A DNA stretch of 64,000 bases from Pseudomonadota bacterium (GCA_023404675.1 JAEYAW010000027.1:96099-160098), one strand, 5' to 3'; positions 11,959 to 23,194 are shown, counted from the stretch's first letter. A program made the numbers and translations. The notes: generated by a model from the sequence alone, not told the origin.

Positions 11959-12393
11959 TTATTTGGGCGGGAGCGGTGCGTTCAGCATCCAGCGGTGTCC
12001 GTAGGGATCGCGCAGCATGGCGAAGCGCGCATTCCAGAACATATCGGCCGGTTCCTGCGTGGGCTTGCAGCCCGCGTTGATGGCCCGCGCGAAGGTCGCA
12101 TCCACGTCGGCCGGATTGGCATACTGGATGGCGATGGCGACGCCTGCGGGCCGCTCGGCCGTCGGCGCAACCACTGCCGCATCCTGTTCGCAATAGTCCG
12201 GAAACTCGTCGGACATCAGAATGCGACCGCCGTTCACGCTGATGTCCGCATGCATCAGCCGCTTCCCGTCTTCCGCCGGCATACGCATGTTCTCGGTAGC
12301 GTCGAACGCCTTCTTGTAGAATTCGATCGCCTCGGCGGCTCCCCTGACAGTGAGATAGGGAGTGATCGGGGAGGTCATCGCAATCTGTTCCAT
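11959..12393 (-). CDS. VOC family (PhnB/glyoxalase-like) protein
   Basis: A 144-residue single-domain vicinal oxygen chelate protein of the PhnB type. It has the N-terminal SPITPYLTVRGAAEAIEFYKKAF module, RLMHADISVNGGRILMSDEFPDY in the middle, and the hallmark end MFWNARFAMLRDPYGHRWMLN. These proteins resemble glyoxalase and bleomycin-resistance folds; most members have no known substrate. The ATG at 12393 has AAGGGA 9 nt upstream. A 20-bp near-perfect palindrome about 55 bp upstream suggests control by an ArsR-type repressor. Confidence 0.85.
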   Translation of the reverse strand: MEQIAMTSPITPYLTVRGAAEAIEFYKKAFDATENMRMPAEDGKRLMHADISVNGGRILMSDEFPDYCEQDAAVVAPTAERPAGVAIAIQYANPADVDATFARAINAGCKPTQEPADMFWNARFAMLRDPYGHRWMLNAPLPPK

Positions 12394-12446
12394 GTGTTGC
12401 AATCCCTTGCTCTGGCGTCAGTCGGCATGTTTTGTGTCGGGCCAAC

Positions 12447-12466
12447 ACTTAACTAAATAGTAAAGT
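12447..12466. promoter_or_regulatory. ArsR-like operator upstream of the VOC gene
   Basis: ACTTAACTA-AA-TAGTAAAGT is a 20-bp inverted repeat with one mismatch per arm, in an AT-rich patch. ArsR-family regulators linked to PhnB/SRPBCC genes commonly use ACTTAAC...GTTAAGT-like sites (my recollection of that pattern). No ArsR gene is adjacent, so the regulator would act in trans. Confidence 0.45.
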
Positions 12467-12655
12467 AATGGACGCGCGTCAAGGCTTCGGCGGACGGCAC
12501 TTGTGCCCGTGAATCTGCGATTGGGGAAATACCTTGGAAACCATTTCCCGACGGTCTCTGTCGAATTCGCGTAAAACCCTCCTATTCGGAGCCGATTCCG
12601 TTAACCCCCGGATGATTGGTTGCGCGAAAGAACCAAGTTCCAGGGAAGCGTTTCG

Positions 12656-13990
12656 ATGCGTGTGTTTTTTGAGGTGGCGGCGCGCACGCGGCGTGGCAGC
12701 TCGATGTTGCTGCGGCTGGGAGCCGGCTTTGCCGGCGACAGGTGTGGCAACGTGGCCATGATGTTCGGCATCGTTCTTGTGCCGATCCTCGGATTTGTCG
12801 GCGCGGCGATCGATTACACCCTCGCCAACAACGTGCGCTCGAAGCTGCTGGCCGCCGCGGATTCGGCGGTTCTTCTCGCGGTCAGCCGTTCGGAGCTTTC
12901 CGCATCGCCGGACGAAGCGAAGGCGGCCGCGATCAAGCTGTTCGAATCCCAGGCCACGATGTCGGGGGTCGAGGATGTATCACTGACCCTGACGGTGACC
13001 GACGACCCGGTGAAGGGCCGCACGGCTGTTGCCAGCTTCACCAAGAGCGTGGCCACCGAATTCATGAAAATTGCTGGCTTTCCGACGATCAGTCTGGGCG
13101 GCGGCGCGACTGCTGTGGCTCCGACTCCGATCTATATCGATTTTCACCTGCTGCTCGACAACACACCATCCATGGGTGTGGCGGCAACGCCGGCTGATGT
13201 CACCAAGATGGTGAACGCGACATCCGACAAATGCGCTTTCGCGTGTCACGATCTTTCGACGACGAATAACTATTACAACAAGGCGAAATCGCTCGGCGTC
13301 ACGATGCGGATCGATGTGGTCCGGCAGGCCACGCAGCAACTGATGGATACCGCCAAGTCGGCGGCGACGGTGCCGAATCAGTACCGAATGGCGATTTTCA
13401 CTTTTGGTTCTTCGTGCACGGCTCCGGGAATCAATACGGTATCGCCGCTTACGTCGAACCTGTCGTCGGCGAAGGCGATGGCCAACGCAATCGATCTGAT
13501 GACGATTCCCTATCAGGGCTACAACAACGATCAGTGCACGGATTTCGACGGCGCATTCGCCGGGGCCAACAGCTCGATCACCACTCCCGGGCCGGGATCA
13601 GCCCTGCTGCCGCAGAAATGGCTGTTCGTTGTCTCCGATGGCGTAGCTGACGCGTATTACCCCGCTACGTGCTCGAAGAAAACAACGAGCGGGCGCTGCC
13701 AGGAGCCGTTGAAGCCGGCGAACTGCACCGCGCTCAAGGCGCGCGGCGTCAACATCGCGGTCCTTTACACCACGTACCTCGCGCTGCCGACCAACAGCTG
13801 GTACAATACGTGGATTGCGCCCTTCAACGCGGGGCCCTACAACCCTTCGACCAACAGCGAGATCGCCAAGAATATGAAGGCCTGCGCCTCGGACGGCTTC
13901 TATTTCGAGGTCAGCCCGACCGACGGCATTTCTGACGCGATGAATGCGCTGTTTCAGAAGGCGATCGCCAACGCGCGACTGACCCGATGA
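12656..13990 (+). CDS. TadG-like pilus/Flp-associated protein with von Willebrand A domain
   Basis: A 444-residue protein. The N-terminal TadE-like region has a single hydrophobic segment in GNVAMMFGIVLVPILGFVGAAIDYTLANNVRSKLLAAADSA form, the RxGNVA...DYSxA hallmark of TadG/TadE prepilin-like proteins. A vWA domain follows, with the degenerate metal-site motif LLLDNTPSMG (about residue 165). Several cysteines (KCAFACHD, CTD, CSKK) suggest disulfides in an exported protein. In tad systems these pseudopilins are membrane-anchored and exposed outside. No other tad/cpa genes are nearby, so this is an orphan copy. ATG 12656 follows CAGGGAAG; an upstream in-frame ATG at 12620 has no ribosome site. 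Confidence 0.82.
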   Translation: MRVFFEVAARTRRGSSMLLRLGAGFAGDRCGNVAMMFGIVLVPILGFVGAAIDYTLANNVRSKLLAAADSAVLLAVSRSELSASPDEAKAAAIKLFESQATMSGVEDVSLTLTVTDDPVKGRTAVASFTKSVATEFMKIAGFPTISLGGGATAVAPTPIYIDFHLLLDNTPSMGVAATPADVTKMVNATSDKCAFACHDLSTTNNYYNKAKSLGVTMRIDVVRQATQQLMDTAKSAATVPNQYRMAIFTFGSSCTAPGINTVSPLTSNLSSAKAMANAIDLMTIPYQGYNNDQCTDFDGAFAGANSSITTPGPGSALLPQKWLFVVSDGVADAYYPATCSKKTTSGRCQEPLKPANCTALKARGVNIAVLYTTYLALPTNSWYNTWIAPFNAGPYNPSTNSEIAKNMKACASDGFYFEVSPTDGISDAMNALFQKAIANARLTR

Positions 13991-14061
13991 GACGATTCCA
14001 TGCGGTCGGACGTATCCCTTCAGCAGATGCGAAGGGCGGCAGCATGGGTATATTCGGCAAA

Positions 14062-14077
14062 GCTGATGGCCATCAGC
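14062..14077. terminator. Short palindrome at the convergent gene ends
   Basis: A perfect GCTGATGG / CCATCAGC palindrome overlaps the malonyl-CoA decarboxylase stop codon, between it and the convergent TadG-like gene. It could serve as a weak transcription stop. There is no T-run. Confidence 0.3.
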
Positions 14078-15431
14078 CGAGGCTGATCGGAAGATAGCGG
14101 CGCCCCTCGGTTTTCAGCAGCTTGCGCACGGCTGACGAGGCCATGATCTCTCCGGTGTTGGCGAACGCCTCGTGGTTCTGCTCGATATCGTCGAGGTCGT
14201 AGAGATAGTTCACCATCAGTCCTGCCGCCTCGCGCAGCCCCTTCGGGGAGACGTCGCCGAGCCAGTTGATCCGCTCGAGCCGCGCCCCGTTGCCGAGGTG
14301 AAAGCGTGCGACCGGATCGACAGGGCGGTTGCGCGCTGCTTTCGCCTTGAGGAAGTAGGTCGCGGCTGCCGGCTCCAGGATCGGCCGAAGCTGCGCGACG
14401 AGCTGGGCGTCCTCGATCCAGTCCGACCGGTCCAGATGATTGAGCAGCGGCCGGTCTTCGTCGGAAATCCCGGTCTCCGCGCCCTTGCGCAGCCACGCCA
14501 TGAAGCCGGGCACCGGCGAGAGCGTCACGAACGTGTCGAGCTTGGGCAGATCGCGGCGCAGTTCCTCGACCACCTGCTTGATGAGGAAGTTGCCGAAAGA
14601 GATGCCTCCGAGGCCGCGCTGGCAATTGGAGATCGAGTAGAACACGGCGGTCCGTGCGCGCGCGAGCGGCACGGGGCTGCGATCCTCCGCGAGCAGCGGG
14701 CCGATCGCGCCGGGAATGGTTTCGGTGAGCGCGACTTCGACGAAGATCAGCGGCTCGTCCACCATGGCGGGATGGAAGAACGCGTAGCAGCGCCGGTCTT
14801 CCGGATCGATACGCCGGCGCAGGTCGTTCCAGTCGTGGATCTGATGCACCGCCTCGTAGCGGATGACCTTTTCCAGCACGTTGGCGGGCGATGACCAGTC
14901 GATCCGGCGCAGCACGAGGAACCCCCTGTTGAACCAAGAGCCCAGAAGATGCGAGAGGTCGCGGTCCACGGCCGCGATGTCCTTGTTGGTGCTCGCGAGC
15001 TTGAGCAGGTCGGCGCGCATGGCGACCAGATCGCTGGTCGCGCCGGGCGCGCGGTTGAGCCGCCGGAACAGCTCCTGCCGACGGGGCTCGGTCGCGAAAT
15101 GGATGGTGGCCGCGCTCTCGTCGGATGGGGCGTTCTGCCAGGCCGCGAGGCTGCGCGTGATCTCCTCCCGATCCGGACCGTAATGCTGTGCGAGTTCCCG
15201 GAAGAACGCCAGCTGGCTGTCGCGGTCCAGCCCGGCATAGAGGTCGAGCATGTCGCGGGCCAGCGCGATCCCTGAGGCTTCGCCGCTGCCGGACAGCAGG
15301 GCTTCGCACTGGCCGATCAGGTCCGTCACGCGCTGGGCCGGATCGCCGGAGCGTGGCTTGCCGCCGAGAAGGGCGCGCCCGCGTTCAGCGATCGAGGCCA
15401 GAAGGTCGGACATGAAGGCGTTGCTGCTCAT
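14073..15431 (-). CDS. Malonyl-CoA decarboxylase
   Basis: Converts malonyl-CoA to acetyl-CoA and CO2. The 452-residue protein has the all-helical N-terminal domain, then the catalytic GNAT-like domain with FHPAMVDEPLIFVEVALTET, FYSISNCQRGLGGISFGNFLIKQVVEEL, TLSPVPGFMAW, and the C-terminal FHLGNGARLERINWLGD carrying the catalytic histidine. These are hallmarks of the MCD (MatA/MLYCD) family. ATG 15431 is chosen because GAGG lies just upstream; an internal ATG at 15413 is also possible. No malonyl-CoA synthetase (matB) or transporter (matC) is adjacent, unlike rhizobial mat operons. It may adjust malonyl-CoA pools or serve malonate or odd-chain dicarboxylate use. Confidence 0.93.
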   Translation of the reverse strand: MSSNAFMSDLLASIAERGRALLGGKPRSGDPAQRVTDLIGQCEALLSGSGEASGIALARDMLDLYAGLDRDSQLAFFRELAQHYGPDREEITRSLAAWQNAPSDESAATIHFATEPRRQELFRRLNRAPGATSDLVAMRADLLKLASTNKDIAAVDRDLSHLLGSWFNRGFLVLRRIDWSSPANVLEKVIRYEAVHQIHDWNDLRRRIDPEDRRCYAFFHPAMVDEPLIFVEVALTETIPGAIGPLLAEDRSPVPLARARTAVFYSISNCQRGLGGISFGNFLIKQVVEELRRDLPKLDTFVTLSPVPGFMAWLRKGAETGISDEDRPLLNHLDRSDWIEDAQLVAQLRPILEPAAATYFLKAKAARNRPVDPVARFHLGNGARLERINWLGDVSPKGLREAAGLMVNYLYDLDDIEQNHEAFANTGEIMASSAVRKLLKTEGRRYLPISLG

Positions 15432-15538
15432 GAAGCCTCGTGAACTGGGAGGGGCTGCGCGAGGAATCCTGACGGACATCTCTCCGGGGCAGTGTACAGC
15501 GTTTTGGTGCGAAAGGGAGATGGGCCGGTCGCTGGACG

Positions 15539-16513
15539 CTACTGATCCGCCTCGGGAGGCGCCTGCTGTCCGATCAAAAGATCGAGCGCGAATTTGATCG
15601 TCGCCCGTTCGTCCTCGGACAGGCCGCGCAGCAGTTCCGCCTCGTGGGCCTTCGCGGCCTGTTGCACCGGGAGCACGCGGGCGCGCCCTTCCGGCGTCAG
15701 GTGGATGGTGGCGTGGTCGGGATCGCCGCCGGCGCCGCGCCGCTCGATCAGCCCGTCGCCTTCCATCTGCTCCAGCACCTGCGCGAGACGGGGCTCGTTC
15801 GCCAGCGCCATCTCGGCGAGTTCGCTGACGGAGAGGCCGTCCACGTCCATCAGGCAGGCCAGCACCCGCCACTCCTCCACCGTGATGTTCCATTGCGGCA
15901 GCGACGCATGGAAGGCGTTCGATACCATGTGGCTGGCGCGGGCGAGCAGATAGGCGAGATAGTTGCGGGCGAAGCTGTTGTCCGCCAGCTTGAGCGCCCG
16001 GCGCGGCGGTGGGCTTTCGATGCGCCGCATCTGGCCCGAATGAAACAGCAGCGGCTCCTGCACGTTCTCGATCAGCCTCACCACCTCGCCAACGAGGATG
16101 GTGTGATCGCCGCCGGGATAGCGCGCCCAGATGCGGCATTCGAAGATCGGCGCGATGCCGTCGATCAGCGGCGCGCCGGTGATGCCGGGCGCGTGCGGCA
16201 GCCCCTCGAACTTGCTGCCGCGCGAGGCGAAGCGCAGCGCCATCTGCTGGTGATCTGCGCCGAGAAAATGAACGGCGAACGCTTTGGCGGCCACATAGGC
16301 GTCATGGCTGTGCGCGGATTTCGCGACACTCCACAGGATCAATGGCGGATCGAGCGACACCGATGCGAACGAGTTGGCCGTCATTCCCACGAGTTGCCCG
16401 TCACGCGCGGCGGTCACGACTGTGACGCCGGTGGGAAACTGGCCCAGCGCGCGGCGAAAGCGGTCACCCGGGATCGGGAGAACGTCGGCCGAAGCTGTCG
16501 CACTGTCTGTCAT
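15539..16513 (-). CDS. Flavin reductase with fused C-terminal MarR domain
   Basis: A 324-residue two-domain protein. Residues about 15-175 are a flavin reductase-like FMN-binding split barrel (FRRALGQFPTGVTVVTA, GMTANSFASVSLDPPLILWSV, GDHTILVGEVVRL). Residues about 190-315 are a MarR-type winged helix (WRVLACLMDVDGLSVSELAEMA, LIERRGAGGDPDHATIHLTPEG). The same architecture is known in the reductase component C1 of p-hydroxyphenylacetate hydroxylase from Acinetobacter baumannii, where the MarR-like part acts as a ligand-sensing autoinhibitory domain. The product probably supplies reduced flavin to a two-component monooxygenase. No oxygenase partner is adjacent, so substrate and partner are open. 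Confidence 0.87.
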   Translation of the reverse strand: MTDSATASADVLPIPGDRFRRALGQFPTGVTVVTAARDGQLVGMTANSFASVSLDPPLILWSVAKSAHSHDAYVAAKAFAVHFLGADHQQMALRFASRGSKFEGLPHAPGITGAPLIDGIAPIFECRIWARYPGGDHTILVGEVVRLIENVQEPLLFHSGQMRRIESPPPRRALKLADNSFARNYLAYLLARASHMVSNAFHASLPQWNITVEEWRVLACLMDVDGLSVSELAEMALANEPRLAQVLEQMEGDGLIERRGAGGDPDHATIHLTPEGRARVLPVQQAAKAHEAELLRGLSEDERATIKFALDLLIGQQAPPEADQ

Positions 16514-16615
16514 CGCCTTGCTCCGGAGCAGCGCCCGCCGGTGTGGTCCAGCCTCGCGCATCACTGCGTCGTTTATATCAGGCGATCCGTTGCATCCACC
16601 CCGCCGCCCGTGCGT

Positions 16616-16629
16616 TTGAATATCTTCAA
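16616..16629. promoter_or_regulatory. MarR-like palindrome in a divergent promoter region
   Basis: TTGAA-TATC-TTCAA is a perfect inverted repeat located 103 bp upstream of the flavin reductase-MarR start and 156 bp upstream of the divergent reductase gene. The TTGAA/TTCAA half-sites resemble MarR-family operators. If real, the MarR domain of the fusion could bind here; this is inferred. Confidence 0.35.
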
Positions 16630-16784
16630 TACGGGGATCGACCGCAACCGGAGCCGGCCGGTCGCAGCGCTCAATTCGCAGCCAAAGGGATCGGCAATCT
16701 GCCGCACATTTGGACTTTGATTTTGTCCGCAAATCGTCTGGCCTGACGGGAAGCTGCTGGGCGGCTGTGAGAGCGAGGCCGGCA

Positions 16785-17828
16785 ATGAATTCGCATCCGG
16801 TGCGTGACGATCTGATTCCGGAACCGAAGACGGCGCCTTCGCCGCGCCCTGCGCGAATCTGCGTCGCCGGATCCGGCGCCGTCGGCGGTACGCTGGCCGT
16901 CCGGCTCGCGGCGGCAGGGCACGACGTGAGCGTGCTGGCCCGGGGCGCACAACTGGAGGCGATCCGCGCGTCGGGGCTGAGGCTGGAGCATCGCGACGGC
17001 ACGATCCGCGCCGACCTGCGCGCCTCGCAGCACGCCGATTTTGGCGTGCAGGATGTCGTGTTCGTATCGGTGAAGGCGCACAGCCTCGCCGGACTGCTGC
17101 CGACGATCATGCCGCTGATCGGCGAGCACACGATCGTGGTGCCGACGCTCAACGGCGTGCCGTGGTGGTACTTTCAGGGCACCGGCGAGCGGTTCGAGGG
17201 CGAGCCGGTGCGTGCCGTCGATCCGGACGGCGAACTCCTGAGATTGCTGCCGTGGCAGCGCGTGGTCGGCAGCGTCGTCTATATCGCCGCGCACGTGCCG
17301 GAGCCCGGCCTTGTCGTCACCACCAACCGCAACCGGCTGGTGCTGGGCGAGCCGAGTCATCGGCCGAGCACGCGGGTCGAGGCGCTCTGCCGCTACCTGA
17401 ACGGCGCGGGCGTGGTCGCCGAGCCGACCGAGCGGATCCGCGATGCGATCTGGACCAAGCTCGTCTCCAACCTGTCGTGCAATCCGCTATCGGTGGTGAC
17501 CGGCGGCACGCTTCAGGAGATGCACGACGACGAGAGCCTTCGCGCCATCATCGCCGCCATCGTGCGGGAAGCGATGGCGGTGGGCGCGGCCTACGGCGCG
17601 CGCTTCACGCTCGATCCGGTCACCGTGATGAATAATGCGCGGCAACTCGGGGCGTTCAAGACCTCGATGTTGCAGGACTACGAGCGCGGCACGCCGCTGG
17701 AACTGGGGGCGATCGGCGATGCCGTGGTGGAGCTTGCCGCGCGCTACGACATTCCGATGCCGGTGACGCGGCAGGTCCTCGCGCTGGCCCGGTTTCGCGC
17801 CACGCATCGCTCGTGCGTTTCAGGTTGA
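16785..17828 (+). CDS. 2-dehydropantoate 2-reductase family protein (PanE/ApbA-like)
   Basis: NADPH-dependent reductase of the ketopantoate reductase family, 347 residues. The dinucleotide-binding motif ICVAGSGAVGGTLAVRLAAAGHDVSVLARG is followed by VFVSVKAHSLAGLLPTI and TLNGVPWW, and the helical C-terminal domain contains IWTKLVSNLSCNPLSVVTGG with the catalytic lysine region. ATG 16785 follows GCGAGG; upstream starts have no ribosome site. PanE makes pantoate for CoA synthesis, but this family often occurs as extra paralogues acting on other 2-oxo acids. With no pan genes nearby, true PanE identity is uncertain. Confidence 0.82.
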   Translation: MNSHPVRDDLIPEPKTAPSPRPARICVAGSGAVGGTLAVRLAAAGHDVSVLARGAQLEAIRASGLRLEHRDGTIRADLRASQHADFGVQDVVFVSVKAHSLAGLLPTIMPLIGEHTIVVPTLNGVPWWYFQGTGERFEGEPVRAVDPDGELLRLLPWQRVVGSVVYIAAHVPEPGLVVTTNRNRLVLGEPSHRPSTRVEALCRYLNGAGVVAEPTERIRDAIWTKLVSNLSCNPLSVVTGGTLQEMHDDESLRAIIAAIVREAMAVGAAYGARFTLDPVTVMNNARQLGAFKTSMLQDYERGTPLELGAIGDAVVELAARYDIPMPVTRQVLALARFRATHRSCVSG

Positions 17829-17853
17829 GACGGCAGCGCTGTCTTTACTTCTG

Positions 17854-17960
17854 CCCGCCGGGGAGAGGTCGGATCGCGGCAGCGATCCGGGTGAGGGGAA
17901 ATCTCGATCGAAAGTTTTGATCCCCTCACCCCAGCCCTCTCCCCCGAGGGAGAGGGAGCG
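17854..17960. repeat. Intergenic palindromic repeat element
   Basis: An element of roughly 107 bp with two nested hairpins: GGGTGAGGGGA (17889-17899) pairs with TCCCCTCACCC (17921-17931), and CCCTCTCCC (17935-17943) pairs with GGGAGAGGG (17948-17956). The wording (GGGGAGAGGTCGGATCGC...GATCCGGGTGAGGGG...CCCCTCACCC...CCCTCTCCC) is familiar from many intergenic spacers of Bradyrhizobium-group genomes. It lies between convergent genes and may also stop transcription. Confidence 0.7.
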
Positions 17961-18038
17961 CTCAGCATGGCTCGACGGGCGTTTCCGTCAAAACGGGAAC
18001 TGCTCTAACCGATCTGGATATGATGCGCAGGCGGTGGC

Positions 18039-20198
18039 CTACGGCATCTGGATCGCGGCGCTGGTCTGGCCGACCACCTTGCCGTTGCTGGTGGCGATCA
18101 GGAAGACGCGGTTCTTCGCCGGATCATAGGGGATCGGCCCGGTGGCCTGAACGAACACCGTGAAGGTCGCGACATCGCCGTTGCCGAGGGTGGACGTCAC
18201 CGACGCGGCGGGCTCGGGCGGGTTGACGCAGACGCCCTGCGGGCTGGTCTGGCAGATAGTCAGCGTCACCGGAAGATTGGCGACGACCTGACCATAGGCG
18301 GTGTCCGTCGGCGTGAAGGTGATCGTGCCCGGCGCGCTGATATTGATCCCAGCCGCGGCCATCACGCCGGTGCCGCCGGCGTTCAGCAGGATGTTGCCAT
18401 CGTGCGTGGGCGTCTCCGACACCGAGAGGATGTCGGGCAGCGGCGTCGCCTCGGCTGTCAGCAGGAAGGTGTTCACGCCGGAGATGGCGGTCGGCTGCGG
18501 CGCGTTGCTGCAAGAAAAATTCAGCGCGATGTCGCGGGTGAAAGCCTGCGTCGGCGTGATCTGGAAGTAATAAGTCTGCGCCCGGCCGGCGAGAATATTG
18601 ACGGGCGCGTTGGCGGTGCCCGTGGGCAGGTTCGTCACCGGATCCGTGGTCTGGTAAAAGAAATTCGCGGGCACGCCCGATGGCAGCGAGAGCGCGCAGG
18701 CGGCAGCGACGTTCTGCCCCGCATTGATGATTGTCGCAAAGCCCGTGACGCCGACGCCGACAGTCGTGGTGCGCGCGGTCGGGGCGATCGCGCTGAAGAT
18801 CAGGGTGGGCTGTGCCTGGTCGACCATGACAGACACATCGATGCCACGGCTGCCCATGGCTGTGTCGGTATTCTGAATCGCAATGTGACTGCTGGTCGTG
18901 CCTACGGGCAGCGCTGCGCCGGGTTTGATCGAAAAAGTGATGATCGTCGGCGTGGTGGTCGCGGTGCCGCTCGTGGATGAGGCAGTAAGCCAGTCGGGAA
19001 TGCCCTGGATCACATAGTTCGCCGTTCCACTGCTCGTACTTACAGAATAAGTGATTGAGCCCGGCGTATAAGGGCCACCTTGGATACCTGCGAACGCCAT
19101 ATCACTCGCTGGTTCCACCCTCATCAAGGGAAACTGAGTGTCGGCCGGAAGATCGATCCGCCACGGACCAAAACGAGAAGAACGCTGTCCCAAACCAACG
19201 ATGACGTTTCCATCGCGGGAGATGCCGGTGACTGAGTAAAGAGCTATGCCGCTTACGTCTACGCCCACGAGTGACAGCAAACGCTCTAGGGACTGGTTGC
19301 CTGTTTCGTAGGTCCACCGCACGGCGTTTGACTGCTGAGCGGCCGCGGTGCGCGCGCCCACTATGATCCTGGCATCTCCGCTAGCGCCAGAAGGTCGAAA
19401 AATTATGTTATCTCCTAAGCGGGACATTCCACCAATTTGCGACCACCGAACGACGTTAATTGAAGGGCCAAGAATTGATATGCTTGGGATATAAGATCCG
19501 CCGACGATCGTTCCGCCATCGGATGAAATTGCGATAGCAAAGCTGTTGTCCGTGTAAGGTAGAGTTCCGAGACCTGCAGTCGATGTGGTCGGCTTCCATC
19601 GAATGGCTTGGCGGTTTGTTGTCGAGCTTTCACCCGCGATGGTTTGCCCATCAGCGCTGATAGCGCTGATACTGCTGCTGCTGTTGCCAGGGAGCGGTGC
19701 GATCTCGTCAGCCACGCCGGTGGCGACGTTGTAGCGAAAGCCACGTGTACTGCTGTCGGGACGGGTGCACGTTCCCGCAATGAAGTTGCCGTCATCGCTG
19801 ACCGCAGATGCCGAGGCGGACGAGCAGCCCGGAAGTCCCGGCACTTGATTCATCCCCCCTGACAACGTCCAGCGAAAGGCCCGATTGCTTCCTGAGGCTG
19901 AGCTCATTCCGACAACGACCGTCCCGTCCGCGTTGATCCCTAGCGCGGTACTGCTTGTGTCTCCAGGAAATGCACCGAGCAACGTCACGTTGCCGCCGAC
20001 AAGGATTGCGGCTTGAGACGACGCCTGTCCCGCGATGACTGAGCCGTCGGCGCTGACGGCATTGGCGGCCGTCAGGCCGGTCAATTCGGTGAAGCTTGCC
20101 GCCTCGCTTTGCGAAAGCGGAAGAGCACCAACAACAAGGCCGAATATGAGACCGGCAATGATTTGACGCCCCCGCGCCCGACGCAAAAATCCCGTCAT
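18039..20198 (-). CDS. Large secreted protein with HAF-type repeats and Ig-like C-terminus
   Basis: A 719-residue exported protein of unknown function. A signal peptide follows a basic N-terminus (FLRRARGRQIIAGLIFGLVVGA, cleavage near SEAA). Residues about 45-350 hold some seven degenerate repeats of the type AISADGxxIxG separated by 30-45 residues (AVSADGSVIAG, GINADGTVVVG, AVSDDGNFIAG, AISADGQTIAG, AISSDGGTIVG, GISRDGNVIVG), the pattern of extracellular HAF-family repeat proteins, likely a beta-propeller. The C-terminal half, from about 380, is Thr/Ser/Pro-rich with Ig-like beta-sandwich character. ATG 20198 has GGAG 8 nt upstream. The repeat-coding part around 19080-19560 is visibly more AT-rich than its neighbours. 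Confidence 0.78.
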   Translation of the reverse strand: MTGFLRRARGRQIIAGLIFGLVVGALPLSQSEAASFTELTGLTAANAVSADGSVIAGQASSQAAILVGGNVTLLGAFPGDTSSTALGINADGTVVVGMSSASGSNRAFRWTLSGGMNQVPGLPGCSSASASAVSDDGNFIAGTCTRPDSSTRGFRYNVATGVADEIAPLPGNSSSSISAISADGQTIAGESSTTNRQAIRWKPTTSTAGLGTLPYTDNSFAIAISSDGGTIVGGSYIPSISILGPSINVVRWSQIGGMSRLGDNIIFRPSGASGDARIIVGARTAAAQQSNAVRWTYETGNQSLERLLSLVGVDVSGIALYSVTGISRDGNVIVGLGQRSSRFGPWRIDLPADTQFPLMRVEPASDMAFAGIQGGPYTPGSITYSVSTSSGTANYVIQGIPDWLTASSTSGTATTTPTIITFSIKPGAALPVGTTSSHIAIQNTDTAMGSRGIDVSVMVDQAQPTLIFSAIAPTARTTTVGVGVTGFATIINAGQNVAAACALSLPSGVPANFFYQTTDPVTNLPTGTANAPVNILAGRAQTYYFQITPTQAFTRDIALNFSCSNAPQPTAISGVNTFLLTAEATPLPDILSVSETPTHDGNILLNAGGTGVMAAAGINISAPGTITFTPTDTAYGQVVANLPVTLTICQTSPQGVCVNPPEPAASVTSTLGNGDVATFTVFVQATGPIPYDPAKNRVFLIATSNGKVVGQTSAAIQMP

Positions 20199-20307
20199 CG
20201 AAATGCTCCGCCCCGAAACGCAATGCCTGCGCCGCCCCGTTTCCCGCGATCTGCGGTCAGGCGATCCTCAATCCCGATACAATCATAGGCTGCACGGATG
20301 ACAAAGC

Positions 20308-20340
20308 AAAGGCCGCCGCCCGATTGGGCGACGGCCTTTT
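20308..20340 (-). terminator. Intrinsic terminator of clpB
   Basis: On the minus strand the stem GGCCGTCGCCC / GGGCGGCGGCC (one G-U pair, AATC loop) is followed by TTTGCTTTGT, about 50 nt after the clpB stop. On the plus strand the same hairpin ends in TTTT, so it can work in both directions. Confidence 0.75.
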
Positions 20341-20353
20341 GTTCTCCCGCGGT

Positions 20354-20387
20354 CTCGGCGATCGCGGAGATTGCCGCGATCGCCGAG
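20354..20387 (-). repeat. Stable hairpin abutting the clpB stop codon
   Basis: A perfect 14-bp stem, CTCGGCGATCGCGG / CCGCGATCGCCGAG, with a 6-nt loop lies 4 nt beyond the clpB stop and before the terminator. It probably protects the clpB mRNA 3' end or reinforces termination. Confidence 0.55.
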
Positions 20388-20391
20388 CGCC

Positions 20392-23031
<2,640 letters not shown>

Positions 23032-23165
23032 GATAAGCCCCTCGGCCTGCCGCGTCCGCCCCTGAGGCACGGAGGTGGCATCGTCACTGGGTTGGATTTT
23101 TTCTTTTCCCCGCCCTGACGAACAGGCGGGGAAGGCGGTCGCTGGATCACGCCAGCTTGATCAGG

Positions 23166-23194
23166 ATGTGGGGACACCAAACTGCTTACGGAAG
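23166..23194 (-). promoter_or_regulatory. Possible heat-shock (RpoH) promoter of clpB
   Basis: On the minus strand CTTCCG (23194-23189), a 15-nt spacer and CCCCACAT (23173-23166) resemble the sigma32 pattern CTTGAA...CCCCATNT. The -10 part has one mismatch but the -35 part is poor. The call leans on the expectation that clpB is heat inducible. Confidence 0.3.

Noticed and set aside
17854..17960. CRISPR array or IS remnant between the reductase and HAF genes
   Set aside because: Only one copy of a palindromic element, with no direct repeats with spacers and no transposase.
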